Below are positions 52,986-64,000 of a stretch of DNA of 64,000 bases, piece by piece. Origin of the DNA: Pratylenchus scribneri (lineage: Eukaryota > Nematoda > Chromadorea > Rhabditida > Pratylenchidae); assembly GCA_030063045.1 (NCBI GenBank), contig JAQSEB010000185.1:124001-188000 (forward strand). The letters are read 5' to 3'. The position numbers and the translations under genes are program-made. The notes under the pieces were generated by a model, which made no database searches, was not told the origin of the DNA, and saw only the letters and a list, made by a program, of their open reading frames with translations. The number at the start of each line of letters is the position of its first letter. The first letter of the stretch is position 1.

Positions 52986-53730
52986 ATCTTTATTTACAGA
53001 TTCGAACACTCAAAATTTGCAAAAATTTTAAATAAATTACATCTAGATACTCTGATTATTATTATTAATTAAGTATTTAATTTTTATAATTTTTAATGGC
53101 ATTTAGCAAGCGCTCGGGAGCCGCGAAGCGGCGACCGAGCGCTTGTATTATATGTATCGGAAAAATGAATTGATCCTTATTCTTTAAATAATACAATCAT
53201 TAATCAACTAATAGTATGGTTTTTTGAAAAATGGGATCAATGAAATGGAATCAGCATCAGTAATCATCGAGATCGATTGTTCAATATACACCATATATCA
53301 ATGCTTTCATTTTTAAATAAGCATACGCCACTGCTGTACGTTGTGAGAAAAAGATTTACCCTACATTACACTGAAAATCCTTACAAAATCAACATGAACC
53401 AAAATCCCTAGAGAAAAATTTCAAATTTTACCTATCCCTTTTCTTATACTTCGATACCAAATTCTAGAGTGAATGGCCATTGGACATGGACAATATAAAA
53501 ATTTATTTTATTTGCCAATATTTATGAATTTATATTTCATACAAAACATGACACAGGAGTAGTATAATCGTAAAAAAAGGTTGTATTAAGAGATGGCAGA
53601 TGAGAGGAGACAAATTTTCAAAGTGAAATATATTTATATGCAAAATTTGTAGAATGATCATTTTTATTACATTGATCCTATTACATTTTCCAATTTAGTT
53701 GTTTCCATTTTTCATTTTGATATTGACTTG
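52986..53730. other. Spacer between minisatellite and NudE gene
   Basis: AT-rich, with one GC-rich hairpin listed separately. No exon was recognised. Confidence 0.5.
53107..53145. repeat. GC-rich nested hairpin
   Basis: CAAGCGCTCGG (53107-53117) pairs exactly with CCGAGCGCTTG (53135-53145). Inside, GCCGC and GCGGC close a GAA loop. The 39-bp GC-rich unit stands out in very AT-rich DNA. Confidence 0.85.
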
Positions 53731-55196
53731 TCAAAATTGGTACTTGTTCTGCTGTTGATTATGACCATTCATAATTGGAGTGGATGATGTTGACGGAGCA
53801 CAGCCGTTGCTGCCAATCCCATTTTGGCGGAGGAATTGTGATTCGAAGGCCTATAAATTGAATCAAAATAAACAGGATTTTAAAAGTTGGTAACAACTAA
53901 AATATATTATCTTATTAAATCCGGCACCAAATTTAATTCATCCTCGATCCGGATCGATATTTAAATTTCAGAAATCCATAAAAAAGCTCTAGTTTTTAAA
54001 ATTGATTAATGTCACTCACGTCAACTTTTCGCAACATTGAATCAATTAGGTTGTTTGTCCTTCTGTTGGCAGCCAAATGTGAAGCAACATTTTGGATGGA
54101 TGGACCGGAAGAGATGGACGATCGATTTGGAATTGCACCAGCGGGTGTTGAGAAATGACTGCCACTGCTATCCATTCCTTCATTTAATAGACTTGTTTGA
54201 TTGACGTGTTCTTCGTCCGTTCCCTCACCGAATGTTCCTGAAAAATCATCATTTTTAGTCAGTTATTTGTTGGTTAAATTTTTTTTTAAAAATTGGCTTT
54301 TATATACCGTTGGCATTTATACTTCCATTGTTAAATAATGACGAAAATGCTGGCGATAGAGGTTGTTGCTGTTGGTTTTGTAATTCTGGCCCAATCATGC
54401 CGGCCTCAAAAAGTGCAAGTCTTTCCAAGCATTGATCGTATCGAGCGCGAATGTCAACCAATTGTTGGGAGTTGATCCTAAATGAATATATTAGGAGTTT
54501 TATTTTTAATTTAGATTAAATTGAGAGATTTTTAAAACGCCATTTCTAATGATTTATTTTTTTCTGTTAACCTTTCTCTTCTCTCCAAGTCATCGTTGGC
54601 TTGCTCAACAGCGCGCAGTTGCTCACGCAAGTCAACCAGTTGAACTCGCATTTGATCCATTTGTTGCTTCATATTTTCTTCCATTTGAAATTGTTCCTGG
54701 CGCTGTTTTTCACCGCGGGCCTTAATTTATTAAAATTAATTTTAATTGATAAAAATTCATTGTCTGAATGAGTTTTGATATATTCTATTTAAATTTAGTC
54801 AAATTAAGTGAAGAACCTTGAGTGTATCCAATTCTTTGCTCATTTCGCGTCGAATATTGTCAAGATTTGACAATTTCTTATCGCGCTGATTCAGTTCAAA
54901 CTCCATCTCACTCTCCAATTCTTTGCTGTACTGTTGAAATTCCTCAAATTGTTCTTTCTCGCGTTCATACCTTAATAAGACAAAAATATCAAATTGTTTT
55001 CTAAGTCATTATCCCATCAAGATAGTACACAATCATTTCTCAAAATGTAGAGAATTTTTTTATAACTTGTTCAATTTTAATTTTAAAAAGTATATAATCA
55101 ACAAACAAACATTGCTTTGTATCGTTCCATCTCCTTGCGCATCAGAGCCAAATTTGCGGTGGCAGTACAAGAACAAGTCAATTCTTGCCGGTCCAT
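53731..55196 (-). CDS. NudE/NDE1-NDEL1-like dynein regulator (6 exons, 298 aa)
   Basis: Minus exons 55196-55111, 54970-54817, 54720-54572, 54477-54308, 54237-54020 and 53850-53731 give 298 residues, close to the family size. Residues 19-170 are a nearly continuous coiled coil: KEQFEEFQQYSKELESEMEF, then LREQLRAVEQANDDLERRER, where EQANDDLER is the NudE signature. RYDQCLERLALFE follows. The C-terminal third is serine, asparagine and glutamine rich and ends YQF. NudE binds LIS1 and dynein and works in nuclear positioning, centrosome attachment and mitosis. An acceptor TTATTCAG at 55236-55243 about 40 bp before the ATG could take a spliced leader. The EB1 stop codon is about 207 bp further upstream on the same strand, so the two may form an operon. 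Confidence 0.88.
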
Positions 55197-55442
55197 TTTC
55201 TTTGTTTCGTATAAAATGTTCTTATTATACTTTCGCTGAATAATAATGGTAAATGACTTAATTTCAAATATGTTTCAAATATATAATATGTAAATATTTA
55301 AATCACTTTGACTTGTTATAAATTGGTGAGATGATTAACCATATGTCAATTAAAATATTTATACTTAAACAAAAAAAAAACATATATTACTGGCCGAATT
55401 AATAAAATATAGGAAAATATCAAGTTTGTTTGATGCTTTAAA

Positions 55443-57644
55443 TCAAATAGCACTGTCATCATTGCTTGTCCCGCTCATATCAATTAAATCTTTTGGCAAC
55501 TCGGTTGTTGCTGACAAATTTGCCGAATGTTGACTGCCACCACTCTCGTTCAATATCAGATATGTGTCATCCAAATGGGCTGAAATTAGATGGGAGTTGA
55601 ATTCTATTTCATATTTTTGTTGCAGGAGAAACTGAAATTCTGGAGAAATTGAAATCTCCTAGGAGAAACTGAAATTCTCTAACTGTCTGCCACACTCTCT
55701 ATCACACTCTCCTTTTCTTCCTTTCTTTATATTCCCTATGTCACACTCACTTTTTTCTGTTTTTCTAACCAAAAAAGTGAGAAATAGTTTGTTAATTTCA
55801 GTTTCTCCTAGGAGATTTCAATTTCTCCTGAATTTCAGTTTCTCCTACGACATTTATAAAGAATTATTACCGGTGTCGAGTGCATTGCTGCTGTCACCAC
55901 CAATGTTTGCTGGCAAAGCTTGATTGTGGGAACTTGTGCCACTCACATTTTCGCCACCAATTCCACTATTATTGTCGTCCATCAAATCCAATTCCTACAA
56001 AAACAACCAATTAATATTCAAGCGTAAATTTTCTCCTCATAATCTAATCATACTTGAAATGCTCGGCGACTCTGGGATTGGGCACGTTCAGCCATCTCCT
56101 GAACCAATTCTTCATCACTATCCAATTGTTGGATTTTTGTATGTGAAGGAGTGTTCTGTTGCTGCGGAATGACATCGCCAAGTGGTTGCGGGCTTGCCCC
56201 ATTATCTCCGCTTCGATTGATTTGTCGACCAGCTGTGTCTTTAGTCTAAAAATTCAATTAATTAAAAAAATTAAATTCAAGTTTTAACCTCTTGACAATC
56301 GTAGATTATTTTTTGCAACTCGGCGACCTTTAGAACTCCACTGTCACCTGCATTTCCCATAAGAATTTCAATTTGTCGCAATTTGTCGTAATAAAAATTG
56401 CGTTCGCGTTCAAACAGTTCTATGTTGGTTTTCAACCCGGATATCTGTTCAAACAAAGAAATGATTTTTTAAAGTTTTTGAATTAAGTTATTATCTTATC
56501 CGTAAACCGTAGAATAATAATCGATATTGCTCAACATTTACTAACTTTATTAACATACTTCTTTCCCCAGCTCTTCCTTTTGCCGTTTCATTTGGTCTAT
56601 TTCGGCATTGGCAACTGGTGCAGCACCTTTGCTGGATGGTGTTCGCACTGATGAAGGTGACTTTTGTGTTTGTTGACGAATGCCACCACTTCGTTGTTGG
56701 GGCGATGGAGTTGGTCTTTGTTTTCCACCACTATTGCTGCTTCCACCAATTGAGGGAACACGCCGGGCTGTGGAAAAAGGAATTGGTGGTTTTTGCTGAA
56801 CATGTTGTTGTCCATTATTTGTTGCTGTTGAACGTCTTGCAGTTGCAGCAGCCAGCATAGGTGGTTTTTTCTTTGCACCGCCTGGAAGAATTGCAGGAAA
56901 TTCCTTAAAAAGAATATTATTTGCATTGTTTTAATTATAAAAATGATGAGTTGAGATTTACCTCGTGGTTTCTTGCAGCTGATGGATCATATTCTAAAAA
57001 TTATTTGAAATTAATTGGTTCAATATTTGAACCATTTTACCATGACCGTCAAAATTTGCATCAAACAACTTTTTAAACCATTGGAGAAATTCAAAATTGT
57101 CCTGGAATTTTGCTCGCATCAAATTTTGCACAGGGACGGGCTTGTCTATTCCAATTTCCTTCCACGCGGCCTGCAATACCCGCCAATTATTCACCCAATC
57201 CACCTCTTGTTTACTGTTCCATTTGATCTTCAAGTGGGTGTTTTAGTTATTATAATATATTTGCTATTTAATTTTTAAGGATGCTTTTTTCACTACCACC
57301 TCTCCCACAATTTGATTAAAATTCTTGATATTAAATGCGCTGTTTTCATTTTGCATTAATTATTTATCAAAATTTATCAAATTAAAGAATATTCATTTTC
57401 TAATCACAAATTGGAACCTTTTTCAGTGGCACACGATTAGGGAAGAGAAAATCCGTCAATTGACAGTATGCGGCACCAGAAGCCATTTCCTCGATTTTAG
57501 TAAGATTTGACTGAATAGATGAGGAAATAATTTAATAATTTAAATTATTATCCAAACCTGAAGACAATCATTCACCCATGCGAGCAATTCGAAGCGCGAA
57601 ATGTTTTCTGATGTGACTGAAGTGGAATATACATTGACCACCAT
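55443..57644 (-). CDS. EB1 (RP/EB family) microtubule plus-end-tracking protein (9 exons, 450 aa)
   Basis: Minus exons 57644-57558, 57510-57418, 57227-57041, 56993-56962, 56903-56559, 56444-56289, 56245-56054, 55994-55871 and 55579-55443. Residues 1-122 are the calponin-homology domain that binds microtubule ends: [57 protein letters not shown] basic Ser/Pro/Gln linker follows. The dimerising EB-homology coil lies at about 249-300, with [20 protein letters not shown]. The last 150 residues are an acidic Ser/Asn-rich tail ending DDSAI. Most EB1 proteins are 250-330 residues and end in EEY/F, which binds CAP-Gly proteins. Here the tail is long and that motif is absent. All junctions are GT-AG and in phase. 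Confidence 0.92.
55624..55846. mobile_element. Inverted-repeat (MITE-like) element in the last EB1 intron
   Basis: Arms of about 50 bp (55624-55674 and 55796-55846) are reverse complements with about one mismatch. Each arm contains two copies of GGAGAAACTGAAATT flanking the palindrome CTCCTAGGAG. The central 120 bp is CT-rich and holds its own small hairpin (CACTTTTTT and AAAAAAGTG). It carries no coding sequence. Confidence 0.75.
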
Positions 57645-58445
57645 TGCTTTTTAAAATGTCGAACAATTTATTAATAAGATTTTCAAATTTTTTAATAATC
57701 AATCTTTTAGAATATTTTTCATGTGATTTATTAAAATTCAATGAAGTTAAATTAAATCACGGGCAAACTCGATAAAATCTAATTAAATAAAAATATAATA
57801 GCGTGAGGCGGGCGAACATGAACATGATGATTGATGAAAAAATGATTTTTAGAATTTTAGTACATTCTGAATTTTAATACATTTAGCAGAAATTTTTCTT
57901 TGGGTGAATACTGAATATGAAAGAAAAAAAAAGAAATCAGCCCCTTTTCGTTAATTGCTTGCATTTTTTAATGGCTGTCTATTTTGAATGTGGATGATTG
58001 ATTGATTTGAACGGAATAATGTGATTGAATGAGGAAAAGAGGAAGAACAAAATTCTTTTCAATGGAAAGAAATGGATGTGTCAAGGGCAAAAGGGTTAAT
58101 TAAAATTATTGATTTGAGCATGTGGACTGGAAATGCATAAACGAGATGGGAATTTGAGTGAGTAGTGGCGGGTTATCGATTATCGTTATCGGTGACTAAA
58201 TCATTGGTAGAAATTAGAATATAAAGTGCGTAAAAAAGATAAGGCTAATATTGTGAAATTGTTTTGAAAATTGGGAATATACATTCTTACATCATAAAAA
58301 AACAGTAATTCGGTGTTTTAACGATTGAAAATTAATCAGATCAAAATATAAAAAAAATGCTTTTATCAATTTTGATCAATTTCTGTAGCAACTACCACAA
58401 TTCAACAAAATATAATTACTAATTCTTTAATGCTATGTATTCTTA
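57645..58445. other. Intergenic spacer before EB1
   Basis: AT-rich stretch between the RRP36-like stop codon and the EB1 start, presumably holding the EB1 promoter. Nothing else was recognised. Confidence 0.5.
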
Positions 58446-59043
58446 TTATTCTACTTTTCCTTTGTGTCTCTTTTCTTCCATTCCGCTTGTTTCATTATTA
58501 CCAATTTGCCTTTTCCTGTCCAATAGTCGTTGTTTTAATTCATCTAAAAAATAAAATTTATTAAAATAAAATTTGCAAAAGCCATTTACAATTGTTGAGG
58601 TAAATTGCTGGTTGTCCACGGTTCATTCGTTCAATATTGGACTGGCGCAATTCTGATCGGATTTCTTCAATTAATCGTTGGTCATCGGCGGACTTGAAAA
58701 GAAAGGAAACAATTAAATTTTAGCTTTAGATTTACTATTTTTATGTAATGAAATTAATAAATAAAACAAAACCTTTTGCTGATTTTGAAGTCGGCGTAAG
58801 TTGAGACGAATTCGTTCAGCTGCTGTTACATTTTGTTCACGTTTGGCCTTTTTGAGTGCTTTTTGTAATTCCTTAATTTTTAAAGAAAGAAATTATACGC
58901 CTTAATAAACTATCAAACTTAAATTTTAAGGAACGATTCTTCTGTTTAACATTTTTACCATCATAAACTTACTCGAATGTCCCGTTGCCGCAAGTCATCC
59001 AAAAATGCATAATCTCTATGGAAAGCGACCTCATCGAACTCGC
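58446..59043 (-). CDS. RRP36-like ribosome-biogenesis protein, C-terminal domain (4 exons)
   Basis: Minus exons 59043-58973, 58871-58773, 58692-58590 and 58543-58446 (TAA). The sequence GEFDEVAFHRDYAFLDDLR, then RELQKALKKAKREQ, RIRLNLRRLQNQQK and RMNRGQPAIYLNN follows the conserved RRP36 core of pre-rRNA early cleavage (small-subunit processome, nucleolus). The basic tail is shorter than in other RRP36 proteins. The first exon starts in phase 1 with no in-frame ATG. The usual N-terminal part (ending DPRF...SG) is missing from the window. The only upstream exon whose donor fits is the end of the Kv-like gene (59185), which would give an in-frame chimera of about 400 residues. Otherwise the RRP36 5' exons are lost or unrecognised. 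Confidence 0.75.
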
Positions 59044-59184
59044 CTGCATTTTTTATGTGATTTATTAATAAAACTGTTAAAGGAGAATAAAATCTTTAAT
59101 GTTTAAAAAAGGAATATTATACTATATAATAATAGAATATTACATTTAAAAAGTGCTTATAAATTTTCAATTGTAAAAGATTAC

Positions 59185-60214
59185 CTCCATTTATTAGCAA
59201 AAAAAAATTATTCTGATATTTCCTCGTGGAAATTATTACCTGTGAGAATATTCGATGTGGTGTGCCTTTGTTCTTTTGTTGTTGTTGAAAATGATGTTGT
59301 TGATTTGGATTACCATATTGTTGTTGATGAGCATAATTAGCATTGTGGAAATGAGATGGGGTTGGATTTATAATGGCGGTGAGATTATTCGCTTGGGAAA
59401 GTGGTTGAAGAAGAATGGCAACCCGAAAATTTGGATGTGTCTTGAAGCAGAAAGAGAAAATGGAGACGCAAATGAAGCACACGGAAATTGTTGCAACGAT
59501 CTAGTTTTTAAAATTTTATTTTACTTTATGATAAAAAAATATTTAAATTTAATGAATTCAGCTTTATGATTATTACAACTTTCAACTGACTTTTGCTGCA
59601 CTTGACGAATAGGGTTCATCAAAAAGAGCCCAAATACGAGGTTTTGTCCTCATCCACCAATTCAGCCGACCTTCCCAATAAGCTTCCTCCCAGCCGAACT
59701 TTTTCATCCTCTGTTGTTCCTGTGTCTGAGGATCTTCTTCACGCAGATCATCGGTATCTAATTTGTCCAAAACGGCCAAAGTCTCCTGGGTATCACGATG
59801 CTTAAAATACATTGATCCACATTGAAATGAAAACTATGAAAAAATATTGCCTGTGTATAAGTCATCCAGCAACACGGCTAGAAAAATTTCAGATTAGCCA
59901 ATAGGTATCCACTTAGCCAATGGATATTGGCTTACCTCAACTTGATTTGCATCTAACCCCCAATATTCTAATTCCTCCTCGAACAGTGGGCCACAGACAG
60001 AAGTAGGATAGTGTAATTTGCCAGTACGATAGTAGTTTAAAATTTGTTCAAATACTGCCGGGTGGCGATCAAAAAAATATTCATTGAGCAGAGGGTCATA
60101 ATTGGATTGGGCTGGGCTTAGACGTGAAAGGCGCGTGGCCGGAATTTTTTTAAGTGTAGCCTGGTATGTTTCATGCCTTATCCCTCCGACATTAAGCACA
60201 ACCCGTTCATCCAT
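59185..60214 (-). CDS. Kv3/Shaw-type potassium channel fragment: T1 domain and S1 only
   Basis: Minus exons are 60214-59936, 59877-59851, 59800-59591 and 59500 to either 59240 or 59185. [49 protein letters not shown] and [17 protein letters not shown] are the Shaw-class tetramerisation domain with its zinc-site histidine and cysteines. [14 protein letters not shown] and a first membrane span ([23 protein letters not shown]) follow. A His/Gln/Asn-rich stretch then takes the place of the S1-S2 loop. No S2-S6, voltage sensor or TVGYGD pore was found downstream. The second intron uses a GC donor (CAG|GCAATA). Donor CAG|GTAATA at 59240 is phase 0; GGAG|GTAATC at 59185 is phase 1 and fits the RRP36 exon. 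An acceptor directly before the ATG suggests trans-splicing or a 5' exon. T1 alone could co-assemble with full channels, but that is inference. Confidence 0.8.
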
Positions 60215-63200
60215 TGAGGTCGACGAAACTGCAAAATTTTAAAAAATATGTTTAATTTAATGTCAAATTGTTTTATCTAATATGATTTGAATTAAATCTA
60301 TAATTAACAATCAGCAGGGGATTTTTATGATGACAAAAAATGATGTCTTAATTTTATCAATGCGTGGGTAAATGATTTTGAAAAATAGACATTATTCTTC
60401 ATTTTCACCTTTTCAATACGAGAATAGAAACCCATGTATGTTTTATAAAGTGGGGTGGGAAAATCTTCAAAATTGTTAAAATCCCATATTGACAACTAAA
60501 ATTCTCCATACCAATACCAAGTATCAATTCACTATTTATGAAAGATAATGGAATACCATATTATAGAAAAATGGAATGTTGTACTTAAATTTTAGTGTAG
60601 AAATATTAAATATTATCATAATTATCAGAATTTCCTAAAAATAGAGAATTGCAATAAATACAGATAATTCACTAAGATATGTTAAATATATAAGAAGCAT
60701 TATTTTATTTCTGGTTCCTATTTGATTTTGGTTAAAAATGAACAGCAGTATGAATTGAAGCAATTGCCAGAGGTGGCGGCAATAATATAAGTGCGCACAA
60801 TTTAATTAAAGGGTAATGGAGGTTGGACATCCGGCGGCGGCTAGTGTTGGCCAATATCGAAGAGCAAATAAGCAAGCAGCAGGCTGGCTTGTCCCATCTC
60901 CGAATAGCTTTTGTCATTTTGAGAGAAGGCAAAAAATTAACAATAGAATGTAAAATGCAATTCATTGAAATGAAAGGCAAATAAAAAAAACAATCGAAGG
61001 ACAGAAAAAATGGCATTTCTAAAACTATCAATTTTCAGGCAAAATTTTTTTATAGGTTAATAAAACGATTAGAAAAATATTTATAAAAATGAAATTCTCC
61101 GAATAATAGGCATTCTGATTTTAAGGAAATCAATTTTAGAATATTTATATTATTAAATTATTTTTAACAGAAAGAATTCTCTTTTGTTGCTAAAATGGAA
61201 AGAAAATAAATGTGTGCCTTTGAGGAATTTAATTCTGAATTTGTAGCAATAGCAATGTTCAAAACGATAATATATAAAATTTAGTTTAGTAAAAGTAAAA
61301 TAATAAAAGTTAAATCACGGTTCTTTAATACATAATTTGGTGTGAGTTGCTTTTTCAATAATTTGTCCTTATTAAAATTAAAAAGTAAAGTTTTGCAAAG
61401 GATTGTGATTTAACTCAATATAAATTTCATTAAATTCTAACCAAGAAGTTTTGGAAGTTTCAATTGTTGATGCATTTTATGGCGGATTTGGTAGCATTAT
61501 ATTTAAATTAGGAAGAAATAATTTTAAAGTAAATTTGGTTCATAAATTTTTCTTGATTTTTTGAGAAGAATGGAAGGAGGAGGATAAGTTCTATAAGTGT
61601 TGGATGCTTTATTCTATTGATATTACTTATTTGCTGTCCCACATCAGCCCCTAAAAGTCTATCTATTCCTGTAATTGTTAAGTAAAGTAAATATTTTAAA
61701 TGAGGATTTAAAAGAGGCTTTTCCAAAAAGAGACCATAAATTTGTGGGAATAAACAAACTAATTTTCGTCAAAAGTCTGTTAAATGTAAAAAACTCACTA
61801 AAAACACTGGGTTGTGGCAATTATTTGGACCGGCGGTTCAAAGAGATTTTGTAAAAAAAAATACGATTGACTTAAAATTGCTACTTATCATTTGTTTTGA
61901 TAATTTAGATTAAATTTTAAATAGTAGTTTAATAGTTTAAATGATGAATAATAGACAAAGCAATAATTCCAAAATTTTAATTAACTTTTGCCCTATTGTA
62001 AAGCAGATGTTATGATTCCAATTTGAAAATGTTTCTGCGAATTTTTTTTTAATCGAGAATCTTTTCTCTTTATATCGATATAATGCTTAAGAGATATCAA
62101 AATGATTTTCTTATATATACTTATGTTTTTATTAGTGGGACAATTGTCAATAAATGGCTATAAATAAGATGCGGAAAGTAAAAATGGGAAGTAGCTGGGA
62201 TTTATTTAGACGGGAATGGCATGAAAAATTATTCAAATCAAATTATGGATGGAGAATTTTTGTTGACTGAATTGAACATATGTGCATAGTAATGCAAATT
62301 TCGGAATTTACTGCCAGTGAGTTATGCTTGAACATTTATTTAATCGCTATAGAGTGTATAAAAAAAATAAATTTAGATTCATAAAATAATATCAATCTCA
62401 ATAAAAAGGGAAGATAAAAATAGGAAAATGAAAATTTTTTTTAGCAATAAGTCATTAAATTTTTAGGTTATTTATAAATTTAGGAATAATGTTTCATATG
62501 TTGAGTGCGGTATGTAGCAACAGCAATCGTTATAATGTTTCTTTTCCTTTGAAAATTTTTGATGGAATATTTTCATTTTTATTACATTTTACACATCTTC
62601 CTTGAATAAATTAACCACACTTGAAATTCAAGACCCGTGAAAACATTTGAATTTAGTAAAGTGTGAAAAATGGGTTAAAGTCTCACGATGTAGAATGTGG
62701 CCAAAGGCAGTATAGGATTCAATGATACGATAGGAAAAAATGATTTTAAAAGGAGATAAAGATAATATGACCAAAAATTAACATAATACAACTTAATTAT
62801 TATGTTTTTTGAATAAATTGTAATGATTGATAAAACATTAGATGAGAAAATCAAAAATTAATATAACTTAATTAATATTTTTTGAATTAATAGTAATAAT
62901 TTAAAACATTAGATGAGAAAATTAAGCTATAAGATTATTACTTTCCCAAAAGGATTGACTTGTCAAGATTCGTGGCAAATTTAAATACAAGTGGCAGAAA
63001 ATGAATGATATATGAATGATATGAAAGAATTAAAAAGATGAAAATGGAATGGAGATGAATTGTTAATGCCGAAATGCCATAAAGAAAGGGGTTCTAAAGA
63101 ATCTAAGGAAAATGGGTGCATAAAACAAATGAATTAGCGCTCTCAAAAGCGAGTTTGATGGGAAAAGGAATGAAGCCTTCATCTCTATTCTCAAATAAAT

Positions 63201-64000
63201 CCCACCAAATTATTGGGAGGCCGATAGAGACGGCTTTATGCCATCATCTTTTGTTTGGATGAATGCTTTCTTTCCGAATTCAAATAAGGCCAATTTTAGT
63301 ATTTTATTTCCGATGTCAAAGTAATCGCATAAAAGGCCACTTTCCCAGTTTTCCTGCTATTTTTCGGAGAAAACAGTTGGAATATGAAGAATGGAAAAAA
63401 AGAATTATTCATGACCATACTATATTCAATTTTTTAATTATAAAATTTTCTCAATTCTACAATATATTCATTTTTAATAAAATTTTGTTGTCTTTACTCT
63501 TTATGGATGGCGGATATGCGTTTGAAGAATATTCTTTTGTCGAAAATAAATGTAAAGTGGCCTTTTCCTTTTCCTTTACAACTTTACAATCAGAGAGAAA
63601 TTCTTTATCTCTGTGGTGTTCTGTGCTGAGCTGATAACTTTTGAGTTTAAATTTAAAACCAATAATTTTCTACATGTTTTTCTTACTTTTTGGGTCCAGC
63701 AGTATTTCGCTGGGCCTACGTGAATATGATGGTACTCCGATGCTCAATCTTCCGCCTCCTACACTGAATTCACCAGCACCAGCCCAATGCATTATGCCAC
63801 CGTCTAAAATATTTTGCTGTTAAGGGCTTTTGAATGTCGTTCAACAGCCTGAGGGTAAAATGGGTCGGATTACATGAGACGGAAGAAAGGTCGAAAAGGG
63901 AATGACCGATTATGGCGCCACAGGCGAATATGAGAAAATTTTTGCCGAAAGGAATTGTTTAGTCCAGTGAAAATATTTTATAATAAAAATTGATAAGAAT
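60215..64000. other. Right-hand gene-free region
   Basis: AT-rich DNA upstream of the Kv-like gene, presumably containing its promoter. ORFs at 60732-61031, 61508-61726 and 63263-63634 have no recognised motif. One tandem duplication is listed separately. Confidence 0.4.
62772..62922. repeat. Imperfect tandem duplication of about 75-80 bp
   Basis: Two neighbouring copies (62772-62851 and 62852-62922) share CAAAAATTAA at the start, ACTTAATTA and TTTTTTGAAT inside, and AAAACATTAGATGAGAAAAT at the end. The second copy is shorter by small deletions. Confidence 0.7.

Noticed and set aside
59255..59569. Plus-strand ORF of 104 codons
   Set aside because: Antisense shadow of the Kv-like S1 exon.
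63641..63823. Possible small secreted peptide at the right end
   Set aside because: The frame opens with TTG. The first ATG gives a 49-residue product with a plausible leader but no start, splice or family support.

Overview
The window is nuclear DNA from a nematode, most likely a tylenchid (plant-parasitic clade) worm. The DNA is strongly AT-rich and its genes are split into many short exons by mostly 35-600 bp introns. The protein families point the same way: an HNF4-derived nuclear receptor, an EB1, a NudE, a Shaw-type potassium channel fragment, a copine, a sigma-type GST and an SLC17-like transporter. Four introns use a GC donor instead of GT, which is rare in most animals but has been reported as unusually common in potato cyst nematodes. 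All gene models were built by hand from conserved protein sequence plus splice phase; no search was run.

0-14 kb is an accessory-looking region. It holds the last exon of an NlpC/P60-like cysteine peptidase (+), two paralogous small secreted proline/glutamine/acidic proteins (-), an 18-exon SLC17-like transporter between them (+), a GNAT acetyltransferase with a 7-bp tandem duplication that breaks its frame (+), and a secreted glycine/serine-rich protein (+). The three small secreted proteins share the signal-peptide pattern MRxxILIAxF. Each also has an ATGCAAAT octamer about 40-55 bp upstream of a TATA box, so they look like a co-regulated secreted set.

14-25 kb is one 12-exon nuclear hormone receptor gene on the minus strand, with a 3.1 kb intron in front of its DNA-binding exon. 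25-46.5 kb upstream of it is a desert of about 21 kb in which I find no supportable exon. It has locally GC-richer islands with overlapping spurious ORFs on both strands, and it may be the receptor's regulatory landscape.

46-60 kb is a compact run of housekeeping and cytoskeletal genes, all on the minus strand: GST, a 20-exon copine, NudE and EB1 (207 bp apart, possibly one operon), an RRP36-like ribosome-biogenesis C-terminal domain, and a Kv3/Shaw fragment (T1 domain plus first membrane segment) whose last exon is in frame to splice onto the RRP36 exons. A minisatellite of 26-bp units, nearly 2 kb long, separates copine from NudE. Three inverted-repeat elements and a GC-rich hairpin are scattered through introns and spacers. 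60-64 kb has no supportable gene.
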